Shown: positions 47,419 to 60,746 of the stretch, one piece after another
Layout: every line of letters starts with the position of its first letter
How positions within the stretch are numbered: the stretch's first letter is position 1
Origin: Toxoplasma gondii ME49
Taxonomy: Eukaryota; Apicomplexa; Conoidasida; Eucoccidiorida; Sarcocystidae
NCBI RefSeq assembly: GCF_000006565.2
Contig: NC_031469.1
Span: 1-64,000, forward strand
Reading direction: 5' to 3'
DNA: 64,000 nucleotides
Made by a program: the position numbers and the translations under genes
The notes under the pieces: generated by a model
Database searches by the model: none
What the model was told of the DNA's origin: nothing
Seen by the model: the letters and a program-made list of their open reading frames with translations, nothing else

Positions 47419-50400
47419 TTAGAGAGGTTTCCTTGACACTTCTTCTGGACATCGACTTATCGAGTCCTTTTTCCCCGGCACTCTTGTCCTCGCTTCACAA
47501 CCGGCCGTCGCTTTGGCTTCCCAGTTTCCATCCCTTTTGTATTCGTCTCCACTCGCTTCTCGAGCACCCTCTTCATCGCTCGGTCGACCCCAAAAGGCCT
47601 CGACTGCCTCGACAGCAGAGACATCTGCAGAGGCTGCGCTCTTCAGCTCTTCCGAATCCATACCCCAGTACGAACCTCTGCCTACGGCCGTGTCTTCCAC
47701 GCCAAGGATCCCTGCGGGAACGATTTGCGGACTTCTAGGCATGCCGTAGATGGCGTCAAGTGTGTCTTCTGTCTTGTCTCTAAATGTGCTCTCTTCTACA
47801 ACTAAGACACGCCCCGTTTCCTCCTTCGCTCTCCACACCGGAGACAAAGTCGGGGACGAAGGCGAAATTCGCGAGCAACTTTCGAGCGAAACCGGCGATC
47901 GAGAACTCGAACTACGGACCGGCGAATCTCCTGTTTCGCGGGCCTCTGAATCGGACAACGGAGACGAGCGCCCTCCCAAGGACAACACCGCCTCGGACTC
48001 GCTACGTTCTCGAGGCTTCTCTTCTCCCGTTGAGGCTTTCTCTTCTCTCGCGGATGAAACCTGCGCTTCTCTTCCTCTTGAGGCTTTACTTTCCCTTTCC
48101 GTCAACTCTTGTGCTGCGGCGACTGCCGCCCGAAACTCTGCGTTGGTGGCCTCTTTCAGGGTCCCCTCCCACCCAGCGAGGGCACTGTCGCGTCCTGCAT
48201 GCGAAAAAACCTTTTCTTCTTCCAAAAGAAACTCGGTAAGAGCACACACTTCGTCTACATCTCTCGCTTCACCTTCGTGTTTCTCTGCTTCGCGTTCTCC
48301 GCCCTGCAAGACTTCCCCTGTCGCGCTGAGCGCCTCAAGTCCCCCTGGGTCTAAGCTGTCAACACTCCCCTTTAAGCGAGTTGGGCCCCGCGGCCGATCC
48401 CCGCCCAGGGAGGCCTTGGCTTCGATCCCCAGAACCAACAGCTGGGCCGCGGCCGTCTGTATCTCTTCCTTCTCGAGAGACGCTGAAATCGCTTCCTCGC
48501 CCTCTCGAGTTTCTCGGCCTCTCTCTGGCCGTTCTTGTGGGGACAGCTGTCTCCCTACAGACGATTCGGAGGCCCTGGTTGCTTCGACATGCTTTTCAGA
48601 GACAGTCAAAACCTGCCGTGTCTCCTCTTGAGAGACACGCGTCTCCCCAGAGTCACCCGCCTCGGTGTCACTGTCTCCTGACACGACCTCAGCTTCTGAC
48701 GCGGCCGTTCTTCTCGCAGAGACGTCCCCGAGCTCCTTCTCGGGATTGCGCTCTCTCCTTCCACTGTAGGTTCCTTCCGTCTCTCTGCGACCGACCAACG
48801 CCTCTGCCGCATCGCCGACAGCATCAGGCAAAAGCGAGCAACGCTGTGTGGCTCGCGCGTTTCGCGCCAAGTCGAGGTCCGTCGTGCTGCTCCCTTGGCT
48901 TCCTACGAAGAAGAAAACACCGAAACGAAGGATCTGAAATCGCTCACAGACCTCCCAGGTTTCTGTATCCTTCATTCGCTCTTTCCGGCCTCTCAGTCTC
49001 CATCAGACCCCCGCCGCAAACAGACGAGATCCTTCCACACACATGTCTGGAAAAGCCTCAAAACGCACCTCCATGGAGGTCGATGTCCAAGACGCCACTA
49101 GGTCTAGGTTCATGTGTCCGGCTCTCGTCGGTCTCTTCGGGCCTACACAATAATCTTTGTGCTTGTCTAAATGGACTTGCCTGTCTCCGTTTCTGTCTGC
49201 AATTCCTAGCTGCTGCGCTGTCTGCATGCACCTGACTGCCTCTACCTCCACCTGGCGCTTCCACACTATCTGTCTCTCTGATCAGAGTGAAGTGCCGCTC
49301 TTTCTACCTGCAAACAATGCGGATGTTCCCTCGCGACGCCTGCACACAAAGGACTCTGTTTCAGTGGAGGACGCGTTTGTCACTCACTGCAGCGGAAGTT
49401 GCCGCGGTCGAAATCCCGGAGCTCCCACCCGTCGACCATCCGGAGGTCTTCGTCCTCAGCGAGGGCGCAGCTGCCGAGAAGCAACCGCGTTTCTCGGTCT
49501 CTCTCTGTCTTTCGCAGGCTCTTCGCAGCACAGACGAGCTGAACGAAAGTCGAGGACCACACGGACGCAGACACGAGTCAGAGCCAGCTGACCGACCCAG
49601 GGACGCGGAAACAGACGCAGACGCGGAAGCGAAAGTCGCGAAGGAAAACGAATACCAAGCTGTGGAGACCCCAAAACCAGACCGGCCTCTGAAACAGATA
49701 CGCGTGGACATTCGAGAGACAGGTCGATACATGAACATATATATATATATATATATATATACATATGTATATATTGATACATAAGTATCTATTTATGTCT
49801 GTATTCGTGGATATGTCTAGGGCGTCTCTCCAGTGTTTAAATTCGAGGAGACGTCCTCCCTGTGGCGCGTCCCTGTGTATCTCTGCATGTTTCTCTGTTG
49901 TTCATTTGCATGCGCTAGGACGCACGGGGCGCTTTTCGAATCGGTTCGTGTGTCCGCTGGCCCAAGACGTTTTTTTGCCGTCCTCGATGTACCTTTTAAA
50001 GAAGCAGAGGCGGAGACGAGGAGAAGAAGAGAAGCAGAGGAGAGAAAGAAGGGAAGAAGAGGAGACAGATCAGAGAATCAGAGAAGAAGAGACGACGAGG
50101 CGAAGAAGAGAAGCAGAGGAGAGGTCGAGGTAGAAGAACTCACCAAACAATTGTCCTTCAGTTTGCCATTTGGCTTGCGCAGATGCGGCAATAGCAGCTT
50201 GGCCCAAGTCAACCTCACGTTCGCCACTCGGTCGCTCGACAGGTACGCGAGCGCGCGCATGAAGTAAAGCTCAAACAGACTCCGGGGACAGTGCCTAGGA
50301 AAGAAGGAAAGGTAAAGAAAAGTGGAACGCAAAAAAGACAGGGGAGAACGACACAACACGCCGTTCAAACAAAGTCCGTGGACAAGTTCGGAGATATAGA

Positions 50401-53103
50401 AAGGAAACGATGGACGAGATGACAGAGAAAAAGAAACGGAAAGCCAGGAAGGGGAAATGGAAAAGGGAAACGAAAACCGAGGGAGAAACAGAATGAAAAG
50501 GCGAAGAAGACGCCGATCCTCCAGAAAGGAAACTCAAACGGACTTGCCAGAGAGCATATCCGATTCTCCACGAGGAGACTGCGACGAAGAGATCCCCAAC
50601 CTAACTCGATACGCATCAGATACCCTACAAATGGCAGAAAAGCCTCGTCTCTCAGTCCTGATGCAAAAAAGGACATGAACCAGATCGACCAACCATCTCA
50701 ACACTCATGAAATTGAAGTGAAAAGGAGTATCTCTCTGGACGCGTAGTCCGAACAACTCGAATCGAATCCACTGGCAAAACATCCTGTCATGTCGAGTCG
50801 AATGCAGAGAAAAAGCAAAGAAAACATCTGTTTTCTGCGACCTTCTCGCTTCCTCCTCGTTCCCCCTTTTCGAGCTCTCCTGGGATATTCAGACGAGGGA
50901 GGAAATTCAAGATTTACATCGGAAAGTTCCCTCCGAAGACTCTTCCTTTGCATGAATTTTTGGCATGTCCAACAGACGCGGATTTCTCTTCTCTTCCCTC
51001 GCGCTTTCACTCGACGAGTCCATCTCCAGGGCGTCGAGAGTCGGAGCCGTCTTGCAGAGATCCAGTGTTCACACAAAGTTGAAACAAAGCTGTCACACCA
51101 AAAAAGGGAAGTCGTAGAGGGGAACATCCACTGTGCAGTTGCAGGAGCACACCGGTACATACCTTGGAGAAACGCCTTCGTCCTGGCGTCTCTCCTGGAA
51201 GTTTTGCCCCTTGTCTCACCTGATGATTTGGTCCGCCATATGAATGAACAACTGACGAATCGCAAATCGTGGGCTCCTGGGAACAGTCGAGAGACAGGAA
51301 AGACGCACGCAAGATGCGAAGAAAAGACAAGACATGCAGAGAAACTTAGGCACATCTGCAGCGTTTCACGTTCGAGTTGAGAGAGATCTTCTTCCATGCT
51401 TACTCGGCAAATGTCTCCAGGATATCGCAGATGACGTTCACTTGATCACCTCGAGTGAGGAGGCTTTGAAGTTCGGCCTCTGTCCTTTCTCTGTCTCCGA
51501 CTTCTGTCCTTCCTTCTTCGTCTCCCTGCGGAGTTTTTGCCTCCTCAGCGGCCTGGCGCTCGGGTCCTCCTCGCGCATCCGTTCTCTCCGTTCTCTCTGT
51601 TTCCTCTGCCGGCTCTCTCTGAAAACGTCTCGTGCTCTTCGAAACGCGGAGCGCTTCTCGCTCTTCTCGCTCGCGGACCGCCTTCCGCTGTCTAGACAGC
51701 TCATGCACAAAACGCGGGAGAGGCTCCGCCGGAATCGCAGCGAAAACGTCTCGGCAGCACGAAGAAAGGAGAGCCGGCGTACAGCGGCATGCCGCCTTCC
51801 TCACGATGGCTGTCGAGTCCTGAAGGAGTCTAAAAGCGCAAAAAGCACCAAGACACACACATGCCCTCTCCAGCTGCTCTCACCTGTTCATGGCTGCATC
51901 CCTCCGCAGACGTACATATTCGCAAGCATGCATGCAGACACACACATATCTATGCATGATTGTATGTATGCAGATACACGTATCTAGGAATGCATTTTTG
52001 TGTATGCGTGCATGTATGCATGTGTGAATGTGACTGCTTTCAGACGTCTAAGTATTGAGTTTGAATGTCGTCAACGGAATATGAATGCTTGTAACGAGTA
52101 GACGTAAGTCCACGTCTCTCCACAGGAGTGCCATTCGCGTCATCAAGCAGAGAACATTAAACCTGCGTGAATAGACGCCTAAAGAATACAGATAAGTATA
52201 TAAAAAATGTGTACGTATAATTCTAAGCATATGCGTATCGTTTTATCTTCTCTCCGAAGCTGTCAAAAAGACAACAGCCAGTTCCCCCGAACCCAAATGT
52301 ACACATGCATGGTGTGTCTAGAAACCTGTAGATGTCGTCTTTCTTCTGGAACTGAGAGTGGAAAGATATCTGCTGTATTTTTCCGCGGCCCAGACGAAAA
52401 GGAAAAAAGATACAAAACAAGACGACTCTCGTCCTCAGCTCCCCCTCTCCTTCCCTTCCCGAATTGTGCGTTTCCTGCTCCCCCGCGTTCCGCCAGATGA
52501 AAAAGTAACTGCGACCGAGACATTGGCGAGGTGCACTCTCGAATTCGCGTCCATCTACTGAGGGATCGTCCAGTGCCTTTTCACCTGGGGAGAAGGACGG
52601 CGAAACCTTCTGTGCAAGACCAGTGAACAACTCACGTAAAAGCGAGAGAGAGAAGATGCGGACGCAGCTGAGGATCGTGAAGAAGAAAAAGCGCCTCCAG
52701 CTGCTGAGCGAGCAGCAAGCGCGAACTCCAAAAGCACTCCGAGGTAAACACCACGGTCTGTAACGTCTGCAGAAAAATGCACAGAGTGACTAGACACTCG
52801 AAGCATTTGAAGACTCAACATCAAACAGCGTCCGACCCTACCCTACGCCCTCCACACAAACATGGTGACACGAATTCAGGCGTCAATCTGAATACTCATA
52901 CGTACACCATATTACGTTGCTGTCCACCTGCATGCACAAGAAAAATTTGACTCGGACCTTCTTCCCCATCTGATCCTCTCTCCACACATATTTATCTATC
53001 ATGGTAACCGGAATACTCTTTTGCGTTCATTCGTGGTAGCTCTGATATTCTGGACCTATCAATCTACAACCATACATGTATACACATAAACATGCATATA
53101 GTT

Positions 53104-53153
<50 letters not shown>

Positions 53154-56100
53154 CGTAAATATATATAAATATGTACATGCGTAGCTGTTGTTGAATATGT
53201 ATGTCCGCGGATTGCGCGACTGTTTAACGGTGCGTGTCACATCTGCTTTGTCGATGTTTTTCTTTCAGAGAGATCACCGAAAACGTGAGGTGCATCTTCG
53301 TCTCTTTATTGCAAAGCGCGACAGAACACAAAGGAAGATGAGGATGGGAAGACGAAGAAAAAAACAGAAAGCAGAACCTCACCCCGATGATCGACAGACG
53401 ACTGGAAGGCGAGAAGGCGGCGATAGTCTGGGCAATGCTTCCTAGAACAGCCATCTGCGCGGAACAGCGTTTACAAGACACAGACGGCATGACGATCGGC
53501 CTCTCTCTCGCGATGTCTGTGAACTCTGCTCGAACTCTGTCGTTCACACAACTCTGAGGAGCGCTTTCTGTGTTGAAGCAGAGAATCGATTTTCGAACGC
53601 GAAGTTGAAGTATAGACAGGGACTCCTGAAACGGGCAAGAGGATCCAGGACCTTCGGTGATGCAGGAACAGTGCTTGTCTTGTAGCCGCAAAGACGACCG
53701 CAGCGCTCACATCTGCTGCTTTCCGTTCTAACGAAGGTGCCGGCATCACCATTCACTTTCCAGGATGCGGCGAGGCCTGTATCTGCCTCACGAAAAATGC
53801 GCGGGAGATGCCATCCTCTTCAGTGTTTCTCTGCAGCGTTTCTGTGGGACTCAGTACCTGTATGCCGACGTCGCTGTCGAGAAGCAGAGACTCGAGAGCA
53901 ACGAGGAAAAAGCGTTCCCTGTCTGCGTCTTCCTTTCTCTCTCCAGAAACGCTTCTCTCGCAGCCTCGTTCACTTTCCTTTCCTTCGCTCTCCTCTCCCA
54001 AGAGCGACTCGCCGTCTGCGCCGGGCCTCACGCAAAAGGCACGCTCGCGCAACAAGCGCGGACGAGAAGAAGAAAGAGAAGAAGACAGAGAAGGAGGGAG
54101 AGAAGAAGGTCGGGCGGGAGAAAGGGGAGAACTTGCAGGAGATGAGGGAGAAGAGGAAGGACCGAGAGAAGAAGCCGAGGAGAGCGCCACAGCGACGAGG
54201 AGGTGGAACGATGCAGCGATGGACTTGCGCACCTGAAAGGATGCAAGAGAAGCGACTGACAGCAGAAGAAGAGAATCGTATCGGCCGAACTTCTCGTTGC
54301 TGCCGTTCGGTTTGCAGGACATCCTCACATAAACGATCTCAAGCAGAGAGGGAGGCCATCCCCCTTCCAGATCGCGAGAACGCAGCTTTCTTTCGATCTT
54401 GAAAATGGCGCACCCCACAGCCGAAGAAAGAGTTGAGTCCTGTAAGACACACGGAATGTCGCCTCTGTCCCTCTCCCTTTGACTCCTCTTCTTTTTTTCT
54501 CTTCCTGACTTCCTCCTTCCTTCTTCCTCGTTTGCTTCCTCTCCCCCCTTCGCACGTTCTCCATCTTCTCCACCTTCCTTCTTCTTCGCGCATGCACTCA
54601 CATGCTTGCAGTGGTGTCTGACGAGGATGCGAAAGGCGTCGCTGAGGAGCGGCCACCCGCGCGGCCCTGCGGCTGTCGCGACGGCAGCGAAGGCGAAAGC
54701 GCAGCAAGCGGCAGAGTGCGTCGCAGGTTCTCCCCACCCTGCAGACGAGAAAGACGAAGCGGGGACAGACAGCGAAGACGCAGAAGAAGAGAAGAAGAGA
54801 GAGGAGGGCGCTGAGGGAGATCCGCCTGCAGCCGAGCTCGCCTGCGCCAGAGAGAAGTGCGAGAGAAGGGTGTGGGGAGAGGAGGCGAGAGAGAGTGGCG
54901 ACGACAGAGAAGCTGAGAGCGAAGGCGAGAGAGAAGGAGACAGCGAAGGAGAGTTCTGGAAAGTAGACAGAGTCGAACGGCGACAACAGCGACAAACACA
55001 CGTTCCCGGCGATGACGCAGGCGGCGATCCCTGCTGGTCCAGCGTGGAAGCGATGAGAGCCGATGGGCTCGCAGAGTCTGAAAAAAATAAAACAGAGGGG
55101 GAAACAGTGAGACAAAAACCGAGAAAAATGGAGAAACGTGGAAAACTATGAAAAAAGGTAAAAGTAACAAGAAGAGAGACGATAACGGTGACACTCTGAG
55201 TGCCGAAGAAGATGGTCCTTTGACGACCGACGGTTGTTTACTGACGAGACATACAACGAATAGCAGGCGAAACGAAAACCAAGAACGGATGGGCGCCACA
55301 AAACACAAACATACAGGACTCGGAAAAGAGGCGAGATATCAGGACGCGGAAGTCGGCAGCAAGCAGAGAACGCACTCGGATGTCACAGGAAGCTGAAGAA
55401 GAAGAACGACACTGGAAAAAGTGGAAACGGAGTCACAGCACAATGCCAAGCCTCAAGGAGTAGAAGAACCCCGTCAAGAAAAGTGAGCAGTTTTTCCGCG
55501 TCGCGTTCGACTGAGTTTGGTGTCTGTTGTCTTCTCTTTCTTCCTTCAGGCCCGGCGCCTCTCACCGTCGAGCCTTCCCGTGGGGTAGGTCCCTGACGAA
55601 ACGGCGCCAAAAAAGAAAGTTCTCTTCTCGCTTTCTCCCTTCCCTTTTACGACCAACTCGGCTGCCTCTTCTGCTTCATCAAACAGCGTGGCGTCGCCTG
55701 TTGCCAGCTGCGCAAAAAGTTTAATCAGAGCCGCGATGGAAGCGGAGACTGCCTCTGGGTCGATTCGAGAGAGAAGCTTCTCTTCTCTCTCTTCCTCTTC
55801 TCTCGCTTCCTCTTCTTTCTCTTTCTCTTCTCTCGCCTTCTCTCCTCGTTCGTTTTCGTCTCGTTCTTTCTCCCTTTCTGGTCTCCCGTCTTCTCTCTCT
55901 CCATCTCTCTTTGCTTCTCTGTCTTTCTTTTCTCCCGTTCTCTTCTCTCCGCACGAGCTGTGGGCATCTCTCTCTGCAGCTTCAGGTCCGATTGTGGCGC
56001 AACGCGCCCGGAGACGCGCCGGAGAGGAAGACGCATCGGAGACTCGTTTCCTCTCTGGCTGCGGACTCTCCTCCGCTGGCTTCCCTCCGTCCGTTCTTCT

Positions 56101-57801
56101 CTCCTCTTCCTGGGTCGATGCTCCAGGAGGGACACAAGGAGACGCGGCGCTCGATTCTTCTTCAGAGTTCTGTTGCGCGCCTTCTGATCCTTCCTTGGAG
56201 GCCACAAGCGCGCTTTCGCGGGAGAGAGGAAACTCGTTGTCTGTCCTCTTCTCTCGCCGCTGCTGTCTGGCGTCTCGACACTCCTCAGCTTCGACGCGCA
56301 AAGCTTCCTTCGTGTACGCTGGGTCAACGCATGCGCCGACAGAGGAGAGGAAGCGGCCCAGCTGCTGCTGCGCAGCGAAGCGGACGACTCTGCGACGAGC
56401 AGAGGAAGAAAGAAGAGGAGAAGGCAACGCAAACGTCAGAGAGCAGAGCCACACGGAAGGCAAGAGAGACAGGAGACGCGAGCATTGAAGTTCAAGGTTC
56501 TACGACAGCAACGGTACGCCTCCTCTGCTCTGTCTGCGCGTGAGAAACGCATCGCTGCTGTCGCATATCTTGACAACGCGCAATCACTGCTCCTAACAGA
56601 TGCTGGAGTGATCGACGGAGAGGAGACTACATCGAGAGCTGAAGGAGGCAGTGACACAGAGAGAGAAAAAACGAAGAGAGCCAAGGAGGCGGCCGGAACG
56701 AGAAAAGAAAGCGTGGAGGAAATCGGTGGAAGAAGATGACCCACGGGGAAGGATCGCGAAGAACTTCTTCCACTGCAGGGAGGAGAAGTCGAAGACGAAC
56801 GGAGAGGCGCGAAGCCTGAGAAAACAGGGAGGAAACCTTTCAGAAACCATCGCCAGAGTCGGTCGCCCTGAGGTACGCACACTGGTCAGAGGAAAAGCAA
56901 AAAGCGGAGGACGTGGAAAGTCACGTAAAAACGGAAAGAAAACGAAGTGAGAAGAAACCTCGCAGGATAGGAGAGAGACGGCTGCACAAAACAAAACGGG
57001 GAAAAACCACTTGCATGCAACTCACTGAAAATCACAACGTCCAAAGTTCTCGCAGATCGGGCAAAGTGACAAACAGGAAAGCTGCTGGTCGAGTCTGTCG
57101 TGCGATGATCGCCTTCTTTTGAATCCTCTCCCACAGTCTCTACTTCCTCCCTCTCTCACTTTTTCCTCTCTTTTCGCTCCTTTTCGCTTTTCGTTTCTTC
57201 TCGCGCCCTGTTTTTGCTCTTTTCGTCGGTCGACTCAACGCCATCCCGAGTCGGAGTTTTCGCGGGATGTGGCGAGCCTTCGTTTCTCCACTTTCTTCGG
57301 TTTTTGTTTGGAGCACCTTGGCAATGTCGTAGAGAGAACATACGGCCGCCGCGCGCACCGACGGGTCTGCGCCTCGGTCTTGGAAGGCTCTCCTTCTCCA
57401 CAGTCTTTCGAAGGAAGGCAAGACGCGAGCAGAGAACAGAGCCGGGTCGAGAGAAGAGGAAATCTGGGAAAGGCGCAGAACACACAGCGAACGAAGCGAA
57501 GACTCAAATCGGATTCGGACGTGGAGAAGAAACTCCTCCCTCATTTCCACCTACAGACGCGCGACTTTTCGCCAGAGGCTCTGATCTCCTCTTCACCTCA
57601 CAGACGTCTGAAACCTTTCAGAAGCTGACGCAGAAATCCAAGAAGCGAAAAATACGAATCTTCCTGTACACCTCAAAATCCACGTATCCCAGCACAAACA
57701 CCTACACGCATATTTACATAAGCATGATTACACGTATGCATGCATTCACATTTATACAAACCTACAAACAAAAGGGCATATACATATGCATATAGGGCAT
57801 T

Positions 57802-57835
<34 letters not shown>

Positions 57836-58459
57836 ACCGCATTCGGAGCATAGATCTCTACAGCCGGATGCCTTTGAGAGTGGACAGGCGGGCATGAAGC
57901 AGTTTAAGAGGCGAGGAAAGATGGGTACAGAAAAAGCGAGGGCACGAGAAAAGAATCATGGAGAGCGACGAGTGGAAGAAACAGACAGACGATGGAGAAA
58001 ATAGAGACGAGAAAGATGAGAGGAGAAGAAGCAAAACTCACGACGGCTACGTGACGAAGAGCGCAGCGGCGAACAGCAGGTTCGTGATCTTCGTCAGCGA
58101 GGAAGAGAAGTTGAGGAAGGAGGAAGTGCGAGGAGACAACCGACGAAGAAATGTCAAAAAGAAGATGAAGAAATCCAACGGCGAGAATTCGCAGCTCCGG
58201 CTGCTCCAAACAATTCGACAGCCGCAAAGCGATCGGAAGAACTCGCTCGAGCCTGTCCTTCGCTCTGAAAGAAAAGTCACGCCGCGCAGAGACAGAAAGA
58301 ACCCTCCACGTACGAGATGCACCACCCAGTGGCGGAACGCAACGACAAACTCATTTAGCGATTGCCGTCAAAAAGTCATGCATACTATGCTTATTTATAT
58401 CAATGATCTATGCATACATCTGTACACATACATAAACATGTCGAGCATATTGACAATAA

Positions 58460-58491
<32 letters not shown>

Positions 58492-58609
58492 GTATACATA
58501 CGTATGAATATATATAGATATATGTATGTAAATGAGTATGTACTCATATATATATATATATGCATACAGTGTATCAATATAAAAATATATATGATTATAT
58601 ATATTGTGG

Positions 58610-58645
<36 letters not shown>

Positions 58646-60746
58646 GCATATGAATATAAGTGTAGATGTTGAGTTCACGAGAGACTACGAGTGTACGGCG
58701 ATTGCATAACGCAGCAACTGGGGGACGTCCGACCTCAGGTGCGTCGCCAGCAAGAGAACGGCGTCTGCGGCAGCGGCCTTGGTGGCCCAGTCGTCTGCAG
58801 CCTGGAGAAGCTGTTCGTACAGCGGAAGCAGGTCTTGGTGTACGTACGAGTACCTGGAAACGCAAGACGGACTCTCTTTTTTCTCGCATTTCTCCTCACG
58901 CGAAGACACCGGGGGAAAGGACCGCCACACAACGAAGGAGACAAAACAGACAGCCGCGGCGCCGAGAGTGTCGGGGAGAGGCAGCGAGCGGCACAGAGAC
59001 AGGGTGAGACAGAGACGAAGAAAGGAGAGACGAAGCGTTTACGGAGCAGCCTGTTTCACGAGTTTTTCCTGCACCCGGACGCAAGGGAATTTGAGGCGAC
59101 TACAGATGAGAAAGCCGGGACGAACAGAAAAAAACTTCCAGCTGAACGACCGCAGCCGTTTAGCCTCACACGCGGCCTGCCAGACTGTCTGGACGACCCG
59201 GGCGGCCACTGTGTACAGGAAAGACAACGCGAGGAAGCACCCGGAACTTCCTCTCCTGCTTGCCTATTCGCCAAACGCGAGAGAAACCGAGGCGTGGATG
59301 GATCCGTTGGCAGTCTCCCCGACTTGTAAACACACGGAAAAGCATTTATCCACGTAAGGAACTCAGAAGACCATGGGCGCGATGACGAAAGACAGGCAGA
59401 TACGCGCGAATCCAGCGACAGAGAAAACTGCATGCGCCCACACGAAGACACACCTATCCATTCAGACAGAGAGGGCCATTCAGACACAGAGAGCAATGAA
59501 ATGCAGGCGCAGTGGACTTGCAAGGACGGCTCGAAACTGGAATTCTTTCTCACCCTTGCTCGGGATCAGCCTGGATGAGACACGCAGCGATATCTCCACT
59601 GCGAGCGCAGAGTGCCTTTCGTACGGCTGCCACAGCTTCTGCAGTTTGACTTTCGGCTTTTTCCTTCTTTCCGGAAGGCTCGCCGAATCGAAAGGGAAAA
59701 GCACCACCCAAGCCGACTCCAGAAAAAAGGAAAGAAAACGAGCGCGTAGACGCCGAGCCAGCAGCTCCTGACACTGCCTTCGCCTCGGGAGCCGCTGCGC
59801 TCTGCGCCAGCTCGGGTGTGCCTACACCCGAAGCCGCCGGGCCGGCGCTGCAGGCGTTGCATGCGGCGCTGGAGCCGGGGAGGCTTGCGGTGGGAGGCGC
59901 GTCTTGTCTGGGACTGACAGGGTGGCGGGACGGCGGAGGCGCGGGAGGCGGAAGAGAGGCGAGGCCGTAGAGAAGCGGCTGGAGGAGGCCGCGAGGCACC
60001 GTCGCCGCAGCCACTGAGTCGGCCAGGAAATCCACCAACAGCGAGACGCTCAACACCCGCTGGACGGGGACCTGAAGAGACAGAGAGGAGACAGACACAA
60101 GGGAGGTGAGAGACAGCGCAGCGACCGCAGGCGAGCGGAAAAGGAGAGAGGGAGGGAGAAGAAGAAAAGAAGAGAACAAACGGTGGAGAGAGGGAGAGAA
60201 ACAAGAAGACGGACACAGAGAGAGATAGAGGAAAGAGGGTCGCTCAAAGATGAAGAGATAAATGCGAGCGAGAGGAAGAGGAGGAGAGAGACGAAGGGAA
60301 AGGAAAGAGACGAAGGGAAAGGAAAGAGACGAAGAGGAAGAAGAATACTGGAGGAAGTAACGCGATGACGACCGAGAAAAAGCGAGAATGGAAGAGCAAA
60401 ATAGGGAAACAGAGCAATGGAGAGAGACAGTGGGACGGAGGAAGAGGAGGAGAGAGACGAAGAGAAGAGACAGAAAGAAGCGAAGCAGCTGCAGCGGCTG
60501 GATAGCAGTGCCTTTTACTGGCGTCGAGCCTCCTCATTGTCGTGTGGCGCTCGCGAATGAGACTCTGTTGCCCGTTGAACTCTCCCCAGTTTCTCTGGAG
60601 ACTTCAGCGCCAGGGCGTTCTGCCGCTCTCATGCTTTTTTTCCGATTCAAAACTCACTGAGCTGTTCGCCAGCTGGCAGACGCGCTGCAGCGTCGGAACA
60701 TCTTCCTCCTCGCCTCCATCGGCCAGTTCGGCGGCGAGCATCCTCG
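47419..60746 (-). CDS. Large HEAT-repeat protein, PP2A/PP4 regulatory-scaffold type, about 20 exons
   Basis: Phase-consistent exons in reading order: 60658-60746, 59554-60071, then one uncertain exon near 59050-59320, 58689-58853, 58042-58264, uncertain exons between 56610 and 57550, 56518-56602, 55566-56389, 54602-55077, 54329-54439, 53757-54232, 53383-53536 (or to 53625), 52636-52766, 51404-51829, 51220-51276, uncertain exons in 50.5-51.1 kb, 50144-50294, 49388-49538 and 47419-48902. Typical HEAT helices are [60 protein letters not shown] and [20 protein letters not shown]. The DRVANVR block is like the C-terminal repeats of PPP4R1/PPP4R4 and PP2A-A. Ser- and Glu-rich insertions break several repeats, and the last exon adds a disordered acidic tail of about 490 residues. 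The true start lies upstream, probably at 61-62 kb, and was not resolved. Confidence 0.72.
49737..49775. repeat. (TA)n microsatellite in HEAT-gene intron
   Basis: A run of alternating A and T with one ACATATGTAT interruption lies between the exons at 49388-49538 and 50144-50294. Confidence 0.9.
53103..53175. repeat. (TA)n microsatellite in HEAT-gene intron
   Basis: Compound TA tract with periodic ACATAT and GTATAT interruptions, in the intron between the exons 53383-53536 and 52636-52766. Flanks are rich in TGCATG and ATACAT, as in other introns of this gene. Confidence 0.9.
57801..57836. repeat. (TA)n microsatellite in HEAT-gene intron
   Basis: Short TA tract with one ATGTAT break, between the 58042-58264 exon and the unresolved exons near 57.3 kb. 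Confidence 0.9.
58461..58640. repeat. Extended AT-rich microsatellite cluster in HEAT-gene intron
   Basis: About 180 bases of interrupted TA runs (including a pure run near 58615-58640), in the intron between exons 58689-58853 and 58042-58264. Confidence 0.9.

Noticed and set aside
47750..48631. 293-codon plus-strand frame opposite the last HEAT-gene exon
   Set aside because: The minus-strand reading joins in phase to the upstream exon 49388-49538 and has the acidic composition expected; the plus reading is its Ser-rich mirror.
49287..49784. 165-codon plus-strand frame running into a TA microsatellite
   Set aside because: It overlaps a phase-consistent HEAT exon on the other strand and its end is encoded by the microsatellite.
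54606..55151. 181-codon acidic plus-strand frame
   Set aside because: The opposite strand contains a 476-base exon with consistent phases on both sides (54602-55077) ending in HEAT-like sequence.
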